DNA of 42,147 bases from Gammaproteobacteria bacterium (GTDB lineage: Bacteria > Pseudomonadota > Gammaproteobacteria > Pseudomonadales > Pseudohongiellaceae). The notes below the pieces were generated by a model. It made no database searches. It saw nothing but the letters and a program-made list of their open reading frames with translations, and was not told the DNA's origin. Both the position numbers and the translations under genes were made by a program. Location of the stretch: positions 1 through 42,147 of the forward strand of contig JAQWTK010000096.1 of assembly GCA_029242705.1 (NCBI GenBank). Direction: 5' to 3'. The stretch's first letter is position 1, and every line of letters starts with the position of its first letter. Below, piece after piece: positions 5,968-14,995 of the stretch.

Positions 5968-7143
5968 ATGACGAACAAAAGTCTTGAAAATAAAGATAGA
6001 CGCGAAGTCTTAAAAAATGCGCTTAGTGTTGGTGCAGTCGCAGCAGGTGCAACAACGATTCCAAACTTACTTTTCCCGGCGCTTGCTCAAGGTGAAAGAT
6101 TGGTTCCCTTTACTGATGATGCGTCTGAAGCATTTTCTTGGCGACCAATTGAGCCTAATACGACGCATTGGCAAGACACAAGAGAAATAACTTCATTTTT
6201 TACTGGTAACGACGATTTCTACTTAGTCCAACATTATGGCCAGCCAGAGGTAGACAATGATGTTTATCGCCTTAAGGTGACAGGGATGGTGGATAATGAG
6301 CTCGATCTTTCCCTAGAGGAGCTGCAAAATGGCGATGTTATTGAGCAGCAAGTTGGATTTGAATGCGGCGGTAATAGTCAAAGATTACTCTATGGTTTAA
6401 TAGGAAATGCCAACTGGCGTGGTACAACATTAACTTCTATTCTTGAGCGCGCAGGTATTCAGGAAGGCGCGAAGGAGGTTGTATTTTTTGCGCAAGATAT
6501 TGCTACCGAAGAAATTCGTGGTCGCGAAGTAGAAAAAGCGTTTGCCCGCAGCTTGTCTATTGATGACGCTATGCGGCCTGAAAATATGCTGGCATTTGAG
6601 ATGAATGGTGAACCTCTCCCACATTATCATGGAAAACCCGTTCGATTATTAGTTCCGGGCTGGTATGGCGTTGCTAATGTTAAGTGGGTGAACCAGATTC
6701 ACGTGCAAGATACGCGTTATATGGGTCGTTTTATGGGTAGGGATTACGTAACCTTAAAAAGGACTAATGTCGGTGGCGTAGATCGCTGGGTTGAGAACTC
6801 GGTAACGACGATGAATTTGAAATCGGCCATTGCTAGAGTTATTGAAAATAACAACCAATATCGAATTCAAGGTTTTGTACTTAATGATGGCACGCCGTTG
6901 GAAAGGGTGGAAATTAAAATCGATGATGGACCTTGGGAGAGCGCGCAGCTAAACCCACGGAATACTAAATATTCCTGGAAATTATTTCAGTATGATTGGT
7001 CAAATCCTACTTCTGGTGAGCATACTATTGTGTCTAGAGTCACGGATGTTAATGGGAATGTTCAACCGACAAATGAGGAACTTCCAGAAAAGATTAGTTT
7101 TTGGGAAGATTTTGGTCAATTCCCGAGGCAGGTAATTATCTAA
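5968..7143 (+). CDS. Tat-exported sulfite-oxidase-family molybdopterin oxidoreductase
   Basis: A 391-residue protein with a twin-arginine signal (DRREVLKNALSVGAVAAG, RR at 11-12, ending PALAQ near 41). It should therefore fold with its cofactor in the cytoplasm and act in the periplasm. The molybdopterin domain (about 85-250) carries the Mo-ligand Cys at about 133 in VGFECGGNSQ. It continues through HYHGKPVRLLVPGWYGVANVKW. A Mo-co dimerisation domain (about 275-385) ends the protein. This two-domain order is that of SorA/SoxC-type sulfite or sulfane dehydrogenases. SoxC normally reads ECSGN, and no sox genes or cytochrome partner are near, so the substrate is not certain. Confidence 0.85.
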   Translation: MTNKSLENKDRREVLKNALSVGAVAAGATTIPNLLFPALAQGERLVPFTDDASEAFSWRPIEPNTTHWQDTREITSFFTGNDDFYLVQHYGQPEVDNDVYRLKVTGMVDNELDLSLEELQNGDVIEQQVGFECGGNSQRLLYGLIGNANWRGTTLTSILERAGIQEGAKEVVFFAQDIATEEIRGREVEKAFARSLSIDDAMRPENMLAFEMNGEPLPHYHGKPVRLLVPGWYGVANVKWVNQIHVQDTRYMGRFMGRDYVTLKRTNVGGVDRWVENSVTTMNLKSAIARVIENNNQYRIQGFVLNDGTPLERVEIKIDDGPWESAQLNPRNTKYSWKLFQYDWSNPTSGEHTIVSRVTDVNGNVQPTNEELPEKISFWEDFGQFPRQVII

Positions 7144-7309
7144 TCAGGGGACCTCTTGGTTTATACCTTTAAACAGGGAGCTGTGTAACTGTCGGCCTGT
7201 GGCGAAAACCCAGTTCTTTCTGTTCTTTATGCGGCTTAATAAAATGTATTTAGGTAATATTTGTTTCGATCAATAGATTTGTTCGCTCTATTTCTTCTCG
7301 GGGATGTCT

Positions 7310-7822
7310 ATGCAAACATTTTTAGTATTGACCGTCATTGGTGAAGATAAACCAGGGCTTGTAGAATCAATAGCGCAAGTTATCATGGATAATTCCGGTA
7401 ATTGGTTGGAAAGCAGTATGAGCCAACTTGCCGGTAAATTCGCGGGTATATTGCGTGTAAGTGTTAAGAATGAAAAAGCCGACAACCTTGTTAGCGCATT
7501 AAATAATCTATCACAGAACCTCAAGGTTGTTATTGAACGGGTCGATGTTGAGCAGGAAAATCTAGCATCTCAATTGGTTGAACTCACTCTTGTAGGAAAT
7601 GACAGACCCGGGATTATCCGTGAGATTTCAGGTGCTTTGAATACACTTTCAGTAAATTTCGAGCAATTAACTACAGAGTGCACACCTGCGCCTATGTCGG
7701 GAGATATCTTATTTAAGGCTATTGCAAATTTAACATTACCAAGAAATCTAGATATTGATGTATTACGGGAAGATCTGGAAAAATTGACTGATGACCTTAT
7801 AGTAGAGATAAATCTCAAGTAG
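7310..7822 (+). CDS. gcvR: GcvR-like protein with two ACT domains
   Basis: Two ACT domains in tandem: about residues 3-80 (FLVLTVIGEDKPGLVESIAQ) and 90-170 (VELTLVGNDRPGIIREISGAL). This is the architecture of GcvR, which binds and restrains the glycine-cleavage activator GcvA. The family is also annotated simply as an ACT-domain regulator, and no gcv gene lies nearby, so the glycine link is from family knowledge. I prefer the ATG at 7310, which has GGGG six bases upstream; an ATG at 7304 sits directly against the GGGG. A good intrinsic terminator follows. Confidence 0.75.
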   Translation: MQTFLVLTVIGEDKPGLVESIAQVIMDNSGNWLESSMSQLAGKFAGILRVSVKNEKADNLVSALNNLSQNLKVVIERVDVEQENLASQLVELTLVGNDRPGIIREISGALNTLSVNFEQLTTECTPAPMSGDILFKAIANLTLPRNLDIDVLREDLEKLTDDLIVEINLK

Positions 7823-7840
7823 TTGGTGTTAGGTTAAGAA

Positions 7841-7863
7841 GCCAAATGTTCATTTGCTTTTTT
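7841..7863 (+). terminator. Intrinsic terminator of gcvR
   Basis: CCAAATG and CATTTG form a six-bp stem with a tight loop, directly followed by C and then TTTTTT (7858-7863). It starts 19 nt past the gcvR stop codon. Confidence 0.6.
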
Positions 7864-7942
7864 AAGTATTTTGAAATTACTAAAAAGTAATTGTTAAGAA
7901 ATCTTATAATTTAAGGTTAATAAAGCTAATAAATTACCTATA

Positions 7943-7957
7943 GCCAATATTTTTGGC
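7943..7957 (-). terminator. Hairpin downstream of the HAD phosphatase gene
   Basis: GCCAA, TATTT loop, TTGGC, 34-48 nt past the stop codon of the minus-strand HAD gene. It shares a 13-nt core, CCAATATTTTTGG, with the hairpin at 4690-4706. No T-run follows it. Confidence 0.3.
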
Positions 7958-7990
7958 AATGTAGACGCTTTAAAATCAGAGTAATACAAG

Positions 7991-8668
7991 TTATTCGCGC
8001 AAACTTAGTATTTGCCAATTCCTGTCTCGGCTTATTTGCAGTAATTTACGATCGGGATCGACAGCTATTGGCTCTTTGACAGCTTCTAACAAAGCTAGAT
8101 CGTTTACTGAATCAGAATAAAATACGCTATTTGCTATTGAAAGGTTATCTGACTGGGACGCCAGCCATTGTTTTAGTTTTACTACTTTACCGTCTTGATA
8201 ACACGGTGTGCCTAGAATTTTTCCTGTTAAATACTCTTCTGCAGTCTCAACTTCTGTCGCTATCAAATTATCTATTTTAAATGCATTGGCTATCGGTTTT
8301 GTAATAAAACTATTAGTTGCAGTGATTATGATACATAAATCGCCTTGAGATTTATGTTTATCAATTAAATTCCTTGCTTTGTTAAGTATCATCGAATTTA
8401 TTGAATATTTCATGAAATCTTTACACAAAGACTTTCTTTGTTCGTTTGTATATCTCAGGATAGGTTCCAGTGTGAATGCAACGTAAGCAAAAATATCTAG
8501 ATTTTCATCTAGATAATCTCTGTAGAATTGATCGTTTCTAGCTCGATGAATTTTCTTGTCTACTAGGCCGCGATCTATTAAAAACTCACCCCATGCGTGG
8601 TCACTATCGCCATCCAGCAACGTGTTATCTAAGTCAAAAAGCGCAAGGCGTTGCTGCATATTATTCAT
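7991..8668 (-). CDS. HAD-IB family phosphatase (SerB-like)
   Basis: A 225-residue soluble HAD hydrolase. Motif I is ALFDLDNTLLDGD with the nucleophile Asp12 and acid/base Asp14. A helical cap spans about 22-100. Motif II is IIITATNSF (about 113-121) and motif III/IV is FYSDSVNDLALLEAV with Asp186 and Asp190 for Mg2+. The class includes phosphoserine phosphatase and related sugar or histidinol phosphatases; the substrate cannot be read from sequence. A HAD-IB gene divergent from rppH is also found in Pseudomonas, which supports this as an ancestral neighbourhood. Confidence 0.85.
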   Translation of the reverse strand: MNNMQQRLALFDLDNTLLDGDSDHAWGEFLIDRGLVDKKIHRARNDQFYRDYLDENLDIFAYVAFTLEPILRYTNEQRKSLCKDFMKYSINSMILNKARNLIDKHKSQGDLCIIITATNSFITKPIANAFKIDNLIATEVETAEEYLTGKILGTPCYQDGKVVKLKQWLASQSDNLSIANSVFYSDSVNDLALLEAVKEPIAVDPDRKLLQISRDRNWQILSLRE

Positions 8669-8856
8669 TCCCAGAACTTAATTATATCCTAGTTCTCATA
8701 ATCGAGCGCATTGAATCATGTTTGAATTAGTGACATCTGCCATAATTTAAGTGTTTGATATAATTGCTAAATATAGATTTTCGTGCCTCTCTGATTGGTT
8801 GTATTCATAAATTTATGAAACAATAGCTAATTGTTTTTGTCTAAAGATTGATGAGT

Positions 8857-9354
8857 ATGATCGATTCAAAAGGTTATCGTCATAATGTTGGAATTGTAAT
8901 TTGCAATCATTCTGGTCAATTGCTGTGGGCGAAACGAATTAAGCAGAGCGCTTGGCAATTTCCGCAAGGTGGTATTAGGAAAACCGAAACTTTGGAGGAT
9001 GCTTTATATCGTGAGCTGGATGAAGAGGTAGGTCTTAGGGAGCAGGATGTAAAGATTATTTATAAAACGGCGAATTGGCTGCGCTATCGATTACCAGCGA
9101 ATTTTATTCGCTACAATAATGAGCGTATATGTATCGGACAAAAACAGAAATGGTTCCTATTAAGTTTAGAGTCTGATGAAAACAATGTTGAGCTTGGTAA
9201 GTCCGATAATCCAGAATTTGATGATTGGTGTTGGGTTGATTATTGGTACCCTGTCGAAAAAGTTATTGAATTTAAAAGGGACGTTTATAGAAAGGCACTC
9301 AAGGAGCTAGAAAAACCACTTAATAACCATATAAGGATAAGGCACCGACAGTAA
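8857..9354 (+). CDS. rppH: RNA pyrophosphohydrolase (Nudix)
   Basis: RppH removes pyrophosphate from the 5' end of mRNAs and so starts 5'-dependent decay. From the ATG at 8857 the protein begins [17 protein letters not shown], the family's usual opening, which is why this start was chosen over TTG 8848 and ATG 8851. The Nudix box G-x5-E-x7-RE-x2-EE-x-G is complete at about residues 38-59 (GGIRKTE, then RELDEEVG). WQFPQGG precedes it as in other RppH proteins. It is followed by ptsP about 90 nt later, the conserved gammaproteobacterial pair. Confidence 0.93.
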   Translation: MIDSKGYRHNVGIVICNHSGQLLWAKRIKQSAWQFPQGGIRKTETLEDALYRELDEEVGLREQDVKIIYKTANWLRYRLPANFIRYNNERICIGQKQKWFLLSLESDENNVELGKSDNPEFDDWCWVDYWYPVEKVIEFKRDVYRKALKELEKPLNNHIRIRHRQ

Positions 9355-9443
9355 TTTGTTATAGAATTTTTGCTTTTGAGTTAAAAGAGTGCAATCAATT
9401 TAGGTTTTAGTGGGGATTTTTCTTAACGCAACTGAGGTAATGC

Positions 9444-11717
9444 ATGCTCGAAGAGCTAAGAAGCATTGTTCAAAAAGTTAACGCTGCTAAGGACCTGAAC
9501 TCTTCCTTACAAATTATCGTACATAGGGTGCGAGAAACACTTTCAACGCAAGTTTGTTCTATTTACCTTCTTGATAATGACATTAATGCACATGTTTTAA
9601 TGGCTTCGGAAGGCCTAAATAAAGCGGCCGTGGGCCATGTTAGCTTGGAAATTGGCGAAGGCTTGGTGGGACTAGTAGCAAAGTATGCAGAGCCTATCAA
9701 CTTACAAGATGCATCACTCCACCCTAGTTATTATTATCTAAAAGAGACCGGCGAAGAAAACTTTCATGCGTTTCTAGGAGTGCCTATCATACACCATAGA
9801 AAGGTGCTTGGCGTATTGGTAGTTCAACATGAAGAGAAACGCCGATTTGATGAGGGAGAAGAAGCATTTTTAATTACTCTTTCAGCACAACTAGCAGGTG
9901 TAATTTCCCATGCCGAAGCGACTGGAGCGATTGCAGGATTAAGTCCAGCCGGTCACAAAATTTCAGATGCAATTTTTACAGGAATATCGGGTTCTTCCGG
10001 TGTAGCTATTGGGCAAGCAGTAGTTGTTTTTCCGTATGCAAATCTTGAGCAAATTCCAGAAAGAAAAGTTGAAAATATAGAAAAAGAAATAGAGTTTTTT
10101 AATAATTGCTTAAACGCGGTCCAAGAGGATATGCGTGGGCTACATAGTCAGCTCGCGGGCCAAGTTGCGGAAGAAGAAAGACAGCTATTTGATGTTTATG
10201 TACGAATGTTAAATGATGATGCCTTGGGCAATGAAGTCGTTGAACGAATAAAACAGGGTTTTGGGGCCCAAAGTGCACTCGCCCATGTTGCAAAAGAGCA
10301 TATACATACGTTCGAAATGATGGATGATGATTATCTACGCGAGCGCTCGGTTGATATTAGAGATTTATGCGGTCGGGTATTATTCTATCTACAGGAAAAA
10401 GAACCGGTTGTTGTTGACTATAAGGACAATACTATATTAGTCAGTGATGACTTAACACCGACGATGTTAGTTGAAGTTCCGAAAGAAAAACTGACAGGAC
10501 TTGTTTCAATCAAGGGTTCTGGCAACTCCCATGTTGCCATTCTTGCGCGTACTATGGGAGTACCAACAGTTATGGGGGTCGTGGACTTGCCTTTAAATCA
10601 ACTAGATGGCCGAGAAATCGTACTAGATGGGTATAAAGGAATCATAATCAGCAATCCTTCTGAGCAAGTACTAAGTCGCTATAGCGATACAATTAAAGAG
10701 CAAGACGAATTAATAGAAGGCCTTGAAGATCTAAAGGACTTGCCTTGTGAGACCGAAGATGATTATCGAGTTCATCTTTGGGTTAACACCGGTCTGATGT
10801 CGGATGTAATGAACTCTCTCGATCAAGGAGCAGAAGGAATTGGTTTATTTAGGACAGAAGTTCCTTTTTTGCTTAGTGAGCGTTTCCCCTCCGAGCAAGA
10901 ACAAGCTGATATTTACCGTGAGCAGCTTGAGGCATTTGCACCTAATGTCGTGACCATGAGAACGTTAGATGTGGGTGGCGATAAAGACTTACCGTATTTC
11001 CCGATCGAGGATGAAAATCCTTTTCTAGGATGGCGAGGTATTCGCGTTACTCTTGATCATCCCGAAATATTTATGGCACAAATTAGAGCTATGTTAAGGG
11101 CAAGTATGGGGCTAGAAAATCTGCAAATCATGCTGCCAATGATAAGTAATGTGAATGAAGTTAATTCTGCGGCGAAACTGATTAAAAGAGCCTACCATGA
11201 ACTCTCCCAAGAAGGTCTTAAAATTAAATTTCCTCCAATTGGAGTTATGATTGAAGTGCCAGCTGCGGTATATCAGACTCGTGCGCTAGCAAAGCTTGTA
11301 GATTTTGTTTCGGTAGGAAGTAATGATTTGACACAATATCTTTTAGCAGTAGATAGAAATAATTCTAGAGTTGCTAATTTATATAGCTCATTTCATCCTT
11401 CGGTTCTTAGTGCCTTGCAATATGTAGTATCTCAAGCTCGATTAGAAAATAAACCTGTAAGTATTTGCGGTGAAATGGCCGGCGACCCAGGAGCTGCTGT
11501 CTTGTTGATGGCTATGGGGTTCGATGTATTATCGATGAATGCCTCAGCTTTACTAAAAGTTAAATCGGTAATACGTAGTGTGAGTCTTAAATCGGCAAAA
11601 GATTTATTGAATCAAGTACTTGATATGGATGATGCTCAATCAATAAAAAACGCCGTTGATCTAGAACTTTATAATGCTGGAGTTGATCGGTTATTACGCT
11701 CCTCTCGCATAAATTAA
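9444..11717 (+). CDS. ptsP: PEP-protein phosphotransferase PtsP (enzyme I-Ntr)
   Basis: First enzyme of the nitrogen-type phosphotransferase system: it takes phosphate from phosphoenolpyruvate and passes it to NPr and then EIIA-Ntr. Domains are a GAF sensor (about 15-155), a PEP-utilising N-terminal domain (about 178-300), a phosphohistidine swivel domain with His363 in GSGNSHVAILART, and the PEP-binding TIM barrel (about 425-720) containing GLFRTEVPFL, SVGSNDLTQYLLAVDRN and the SICGEMAGDP cysteine motif. The length of 757 matches PtsP rather than sugar-PTS enzyme I. GAF domains in PtsP respond to glutamine or other small ligands in studied species. Neither ptsN nor npr is in this window. Confidence 0.95.
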   Translation: MLEELRSIVQKVNAAKDLNSSLQIIVHRVRETLSTQVCSIYLLDNDINAHVLMASEGLNKAAVGHVSLEIGEGLVGLVAKYAEPINLQDASLHPSYYYLKETGEENFHAFLGVPIIHHRKVLGVLVVQHEEKRRFDEGEEAFLITLSAQLAGVISHAEATGAIAGLSPAGHKISDAIFTGISGSSGVAIGQAVVVFPYANLEQIPERKVENIEKEIEFFNNCLNAVQEDMRGLHSQLAGQVAEEERQLFDVYVRMLNDDALGNEVVERIKQGFGAQSALAHVAKEHIHTFEMMDDDYLRERSVDIRDLCGRVLFYLQEKEPVVVDYKDNTILVSDDLTPTMLVEVPKEKLTGLVSIKGSGNSHVAILARTMGVPTVMGVVDLPLNQLDGREIVLDGYKGIIISNPSEQVLSRYSDTIKEQDELIEGLEDLKDLPCETEDDYRVHLWVNTGLMSDVMNSLDQGAEGIGLFRTEVPFLLSERFPSEQEQADIYREQLEAFAPNVVTMRTLDVGGDKDLPYFPIEDENPFLGWRGIRVTLDHPEIFMAQIRAMLRASMGLENLQIMLPMISNVNEVNSAAKLIKRAYHELSQEGLKIKFPPIGVMIEVPAAVYQTRALAKLVDFVSVGSNDLTQYLLAVDRNNSRVANLYSSFHPSVLSALQYVVSQARLENKPVSICGEMAGDPGAAVLLMAMGFDVLSMNASALLKVKSVIRSVSLKSAKDLLNQVLDMDDAQSIKNAVDLELYNAGVDRLLRSSRIN

Positions 11718-11774
11718 AGATCGAACTCAAAAAAGTGATTGGAGATTTCTCTTTTAAGTCAATCTATTTATTTT

Positions 11775-12377
11775 TTAGTCTAGAAAGTTAACTTTACCAG
11801 AAGACAAACAATATTCGGCGCCGATAATTTTAAGATCGTCCCTTTTGATTAGTCTACTTAGAATTTCAGAGTTGTTGCTCAGTTTATCGACCGAGACTTG
11901 AATATTAGCCTTAACTGATTTTTCTATTGTTTTTTCAATCGAGTCGCCCGCTGAGACGAACTCAGAAATTCCCGGTTTAATTGCATTAATAATTTTTTGA
12001 AAGTTAGGGGAATGATTATTATGGCGACCACTTATTGACTCTATTGTTTCCTTAATAGCCCCACATTGTGAGTGCCCTAACACAACTATAAGGCGTGCCC
12101 CAAATTTTTCAGCTGCTAGCTCGATACTGCCTAGTTGAGAAGAAGTAACAATGTTGCCCGCAACTCTAATGGTAAATAGATCGCCGGGTCCTTGCGAGAA
12201 GACAATTTCTACAGGCACGCGGGAGTCTGAACAGCCGAGGATTATCGCAAAGGGCTCTTGTTTAGTCACAAGGCCTTTCTGAGCAACTGGATGCGCAGCA
12301 TATTTTTTTGGGTTATTGGCTAAAAACTCCTTATTCCCTTCCTTGAGGCGCAAAAGGGCTTTATTTGATTCAAGCAT
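11775..12377 (-). CDS. Beta-class carbonic anhydrase
   Basis: Interconverts CO2 and bicarbonate in the cytoplasm. Zinc ligands are visible: Cys49 and Asp51 in LGCSDSRVPVE, His102 and Cys105 in LGHSQCGAIK (numbered from the ATG at 12377). The fold signature FTIRVAGNIV lies between them. With about 200 residues it is a typical short bacterial Can/CynT-type enzyme. An in-frame TTG at 12389 would add four residues; the ATG has GGA nine bases upstream and is preferred. It converges on ptsP. No cyanase or sulfate transporter is adjacent, so a general housekeeping role is likely. Confidence 0.92.
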   Translation of the reverse strand: MLESNKALLRLKEGNKEFLANNPKKYAAHPVAQKGLVTKQEPFAIILGCSDSRVPVEIVFSQGPGDLFTIRVAGNIVTSSQLGSIELAAEKFGARLIVVLGHSQCGAIKETIESISGRHNNHSPNFQKIINAIKPGISEFVSAGDSIEKTIEKSVKANIQVSVDKLSNNSEILSRLIKRDDLKIIGAEYCLSSGKVNFLD

Positions 12378-12418
12378 AATTAGTTCCAAAAAAAGTTTAC
12401 ATGTGATTCTAATAATAG

Positions 12419-13198
12419 TTATCGATAGAATTCATAATAATGTCGGTTTGTCGGAGTTCCCTCTTCGTTATAGCTTTGTTCGTTAAATTTTATTAATCCG
12501 CTATCAGACAGAATTATTCCAGTTGTGCATAAGGTACCATAGCCCTGTTCTGGAATTGTAATGAAAGAAGGTGATAATTTTCGTTCCATTTCAATTGATA
12601 TACCTGTATTAGGTAAAAACTCATCAGCTGCTATGCATTGATCATACATCATGGTAATAAGATTATCGGTAGTAATATCTTTATCATGCATCAATAAATT
12701 TTTGAGTCTGTCTCGACCGTTATTTATTTTCGGCCAATTTGCATTTATTATCCCGTTTGATAATCCATATACTCCCGGTTTGAGTTCTGAAACTAATTCT
12801 TCATGGCTGTTTATATAAACTAAATTTTTTGTATCTCCTATAAGTAAATTAAATCCTGCATATTGCGTGAAATTGGTTTTTAGTTGACTAGCAAATTCGA
12901 TAGGAGTTTTTAAACTAAGCAGAAAATCTACCGTTATTTGGCCTCTCGACTTAAGTTTATTCTCTGTCTGTGAAGGGTCTCTAATATTTGTAATCGCCGC
13001 GAATTTTCCCGTTCTTGTTATACCAATCCAAGTACCACTAGCTTTCAGATCTTTGCCTGCGAGTAAAGATGATGATCTTTTTGAAAATTTCCAAAACGCG
13101 CTACTTTTAGCTGGGCGCGAAAAGAATTCATCTCGATTTGCAGCTAACACAAGAGGTAATTGGGGCGTTATCCGATAGGAAAATATGATAAGACACAT
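12419..13198 (-). CDS. NRDE family protein (TANGO2-like)
   Basis: A 259-residue protein opening MCLIIFSYRITP with the family's conserved Cys2 and the naming motif AANRDEFFSRP near residue 20. Further family blocks follow: LAGKDLKASGTWIGITRTGKFA, then ITNIRDP, then GLSNGIINANWPK. The family is related to eukaryotic TANGO2. Function in bacteria is not established, though an Ntn-hydrolase-like fold and a role in heme movement have been proposed for family members. It sits just upstream of the carbonic anhydrase in the same direction and is divergent from lgt. Confidence 0.85.
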   Translation of the reverse strand: MCLIIFSYRITPQLPLVLAANRDEFFSRPAKSSAFWKFSKRSSSLLAGKDLKASGTWIGITRTGKFAAITNIRDPSQTENKLKSRGQITVDFLLSLKTPIEFASQLKTNFTQYAGFNLLIGDTKNLVYINSHEELVSELKPGVYGLSNGIINANWPKINNGRDRLKNLLMHDKDITTDNLITMMYDQCIAADEFLPNTGISIEMERKLSPSFITIPEQGYGTLCTTGIILSDSGLIKFNEQSYNEEGTPTNRHYYEFYR

Positions 13199-13251
13199 GT
13201 AAGAGTTCCTTTAATAAATGGTACCTTAATTGACCTAGAATTAGTGCAAAA

Positions 13252-13281
13252 TTGATATACTCCGAAAAAATTTTATAGAAT
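13252..13281 (+). promoter_or_regulatory. Candidate promoter of lgt
   Basis: TTGATA (13252-13257) and TAGAAT (13276-13281) are spaced by 18 bp, about 30-40 nt ahead of the lgt start in the divergent gap. Confidence 0.4.
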
Positions 13282-13311
13282 TATTATTAAATTCAATTTT
13301 CTTGGGATAGG

Positions 13312-14112
13312 ATGGCCTTCATTATGTTAGTTTTTCCTCAATTTGATCCTGTCGCAATTTCAGTTGGCCCAATTAATATCCATTGGTATGGCATCATGTA
13401 TATCATTGCTTTTGGTGGTGCGTGGATATTAGCTGACTATCGCCGCAAGCAAGCTCCAAGTCAGTGGTCTTCTGAGCAGATTTCAGATTTAGTCTTTTAT
13501 GGCGCTATGGGAGCAGTATTAGGAGGAAGATTAGGGTCGGTATTTTTTTACAATATCGATCGATTTATAGAGGATCCTTTCTGGTTATTTCGTGTTTGGG
13601 AAGGTGGCATGTCTTTTCATGGTGGATTTATCGGCGTCCTAATTGCCATGTATTTATATTCAAATTCTATTGGTAAAAAATTTTGGGAAACATTAGATTT
13701 TATTGCTCCTTGCGTACCTTTGGGGATTGGCGCTGGACGATTAGGTAATTTCATAGGTGGAGAGCTTTGGGGTCGGCCTACTGATGTTGCCTGGGGGATG
13801 GTTTTTCCTCATGTTGATAATTTCGCCAGACACCCTTCACAGCTATATGAAGCAGTGTTGGAGGGAATTGTACTATTTATTATTGTCTGGTGGTTTTCTT
13901 CCTCTCCTAAACCACGAATGGCTGTTTCAGGCATGTTCGCAACTTTTTACGGATTCTTCAGATTTTGCATAGAATTCTTGCGGGAGCCAGACCTACACAT
14001 TGGTTTTGTTGCCTATGAATGGTTAACGATGGGACAATTGCTGTCATTTCCAATGTTAATAATTGGCGTATTGTTGTTAATGCTTTCATATAAAAATCAC
14101 CATAAAATCTAA
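13312..14112 (+). CDS. lgt: Prolipoprotein diacylglyceryl transferase
   Basis: Inner-membrane enzyme that attaches diacylglycerol to the lipobox cysteine of pre-lipoproteins, the first step of lipoprotein maturation. The family opening INIHWYGIMYIIAFGGAW, the core GGMSFHGGFIG and the signature GIGAGRLGNFIGGELWGR (about 140-160) are all present. RHPSQLYEAVLEG and FRFCIEFLREPD follow. About seven membrane segments are visible across 266 residues. A start at ATG 13324 (MLVFPQFDP) is also possible and has AGGATGG upstream. It leads an lgt-thyA-folA run with about 28-nt and 3-nt gaps. The LptM lipoprotein encoded at 33863-33982 is one likely substrate. Confidence 0.95.
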   Translation: MAFIMLVFPQFDPVAISVGPINIHWYGIMYIIAFGGAWILADYRRKQAPSQWSSEQISDLVFYGAMGAVLGGRLGSVFFYNIDRFIEDPFWLFRVWEGGMSFHGGFIGVLIAMYLYSNSIGKKFWETLDFIAPCVPLGIGAGRLGNFIGGELWGRPTDVAWGMVFPHVDNFARHPSQLYEAVLEGIVLFIIVWWFSSSPKPRMAVSGMFATFYGFFRFCIEFLREPDLHIGFVAYEWLTMGQLLSFPMLIIGVLLLMLSYKNHHKI

Positions 14113-14140
14113 TTAGCTCAAGCCATAGGATAGTCATTTA

Positions 14141-14992
14141 ATGCTTCAATACTTGGATCTTTGCCGCAGAATTATGGATGAAGGGGAATGGATTCAAAAT
14201 GAACGTACAGGGAAACGCTGCCTCACGGTTATCGACGCCGATCTGACCTATGATGTCGATGCTAATAAATTCCCATTGGTGACTACTCGGAAAAGTTTTT
14301 GGAAAGCAGCCATTGCAGAATTTCTCGGGTACCTTCGTGGATACGATAATGCTAAGGATTTTCGAGATCTTGGGGCAAAAACTTGGGATGCCAATGCAAA
14401 TGAAAATAAATCCTGGCTTAATAATCCTTCGCGAATTGGTACAGACGACATGGGCAGAGTATACGGTGTTCAAGGGCGTAGTTGGAAAAAACCCGATGGG
14501 AGCACATTAGATCAGCTGCAAAAGGTTGTAGATAACTTAAGCCTAGGTTTAGATGATAGAGGTGAAATATTGTCTTTCTATAATCCTGGAGAGTTCGATT
14601 TAGGCTGTCTTCGCCCGTGCATGCATACTCATACTTTTTCTTTATTAGGAGAGAGGCTATTCCTCACTAGTTACCAGCGATCTTGTGATGTGCCGCTAGG
14701 GTTAAATTTTAATCAAATCCAAGTATTTACTTTTTTGGCACTTATGGCACAGATTACCGGTAAAAAAGCTGGTAAGGCATATCATAAGATTGTAAATGCT
14801 CATATTTATGAAGATCAAATTGAACTTATGCGGGATGTGCAGCTTAAGCGGAAACCTTTCTCACCACCTAAATTAGTTATTAATCCTGATATTAAATCAT
14901 TGAAGGATATAGAAACTTGGGTAACTCTTGACGATTTCTCCATCGAGGGATATCAGCATCATGATGCCATTGCCTACCCATTTGCTGTGTGA
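14141..14992 (+). CDS. thyA: Thymidylate synthase
   Basis: Makes dTMP from dUMP using methylene-tetrahydrofolate and releases dihydrofolate. The nucleophile Cys160 lies in [11 protein letters not shown], and the dUMP-binding segment [16 protein letters not shown] contains Arg180, Ser181 and Asp183. WGKR-type N-terminal contacts are represented by [11 protein letters not shown]. The 283-residue length is slightly longer than E. coli ThyA. The usual motif around the nucleophile is PPCH; here it is RPCM, as in some other long bacterial ThyA forms, with the cysteine itself intact. folA begins 3 nt after its stop, so product and recycling enzyme are co-expressed. Confidence 0.95.
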   Translation: MLQYLDLCRRIMDEGEWIQNERTGKRCLTVIDADLTYDVDANKFPLVTTRKSFWKAAIAEFLGYLRGYDNAKDFRDLGAKTWDANANENKSWLNNPSRIGTDDMGRVYGVQGRSWKKPDGSTLDQLQKVVDNLSLGLDDRGEILSFYNPGEFDLGCLRPCMHTHTFSLLGERLFLTSYQRSCDVPLGLNFNQIQVFTFLALMAQITGKKAGKAYHKIVNAHIYEDQIELMRDVQLKRKPFSPPKLVINPDIKSLKDIETWVTLDDFSIEGYQHHDAIAYPFAV

Positions 14993-14995
14993 TTA

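Noticed and set aside
11718-11774. Terminator between ptsP and the carbonic anhydrase gene
   Set aside because: A weak GATTG/CAATC pairing with an inner GAGA/TCTC exists and T-rich sequence follows, but the stems are short and the internal loop is uneven, so I did not list it.
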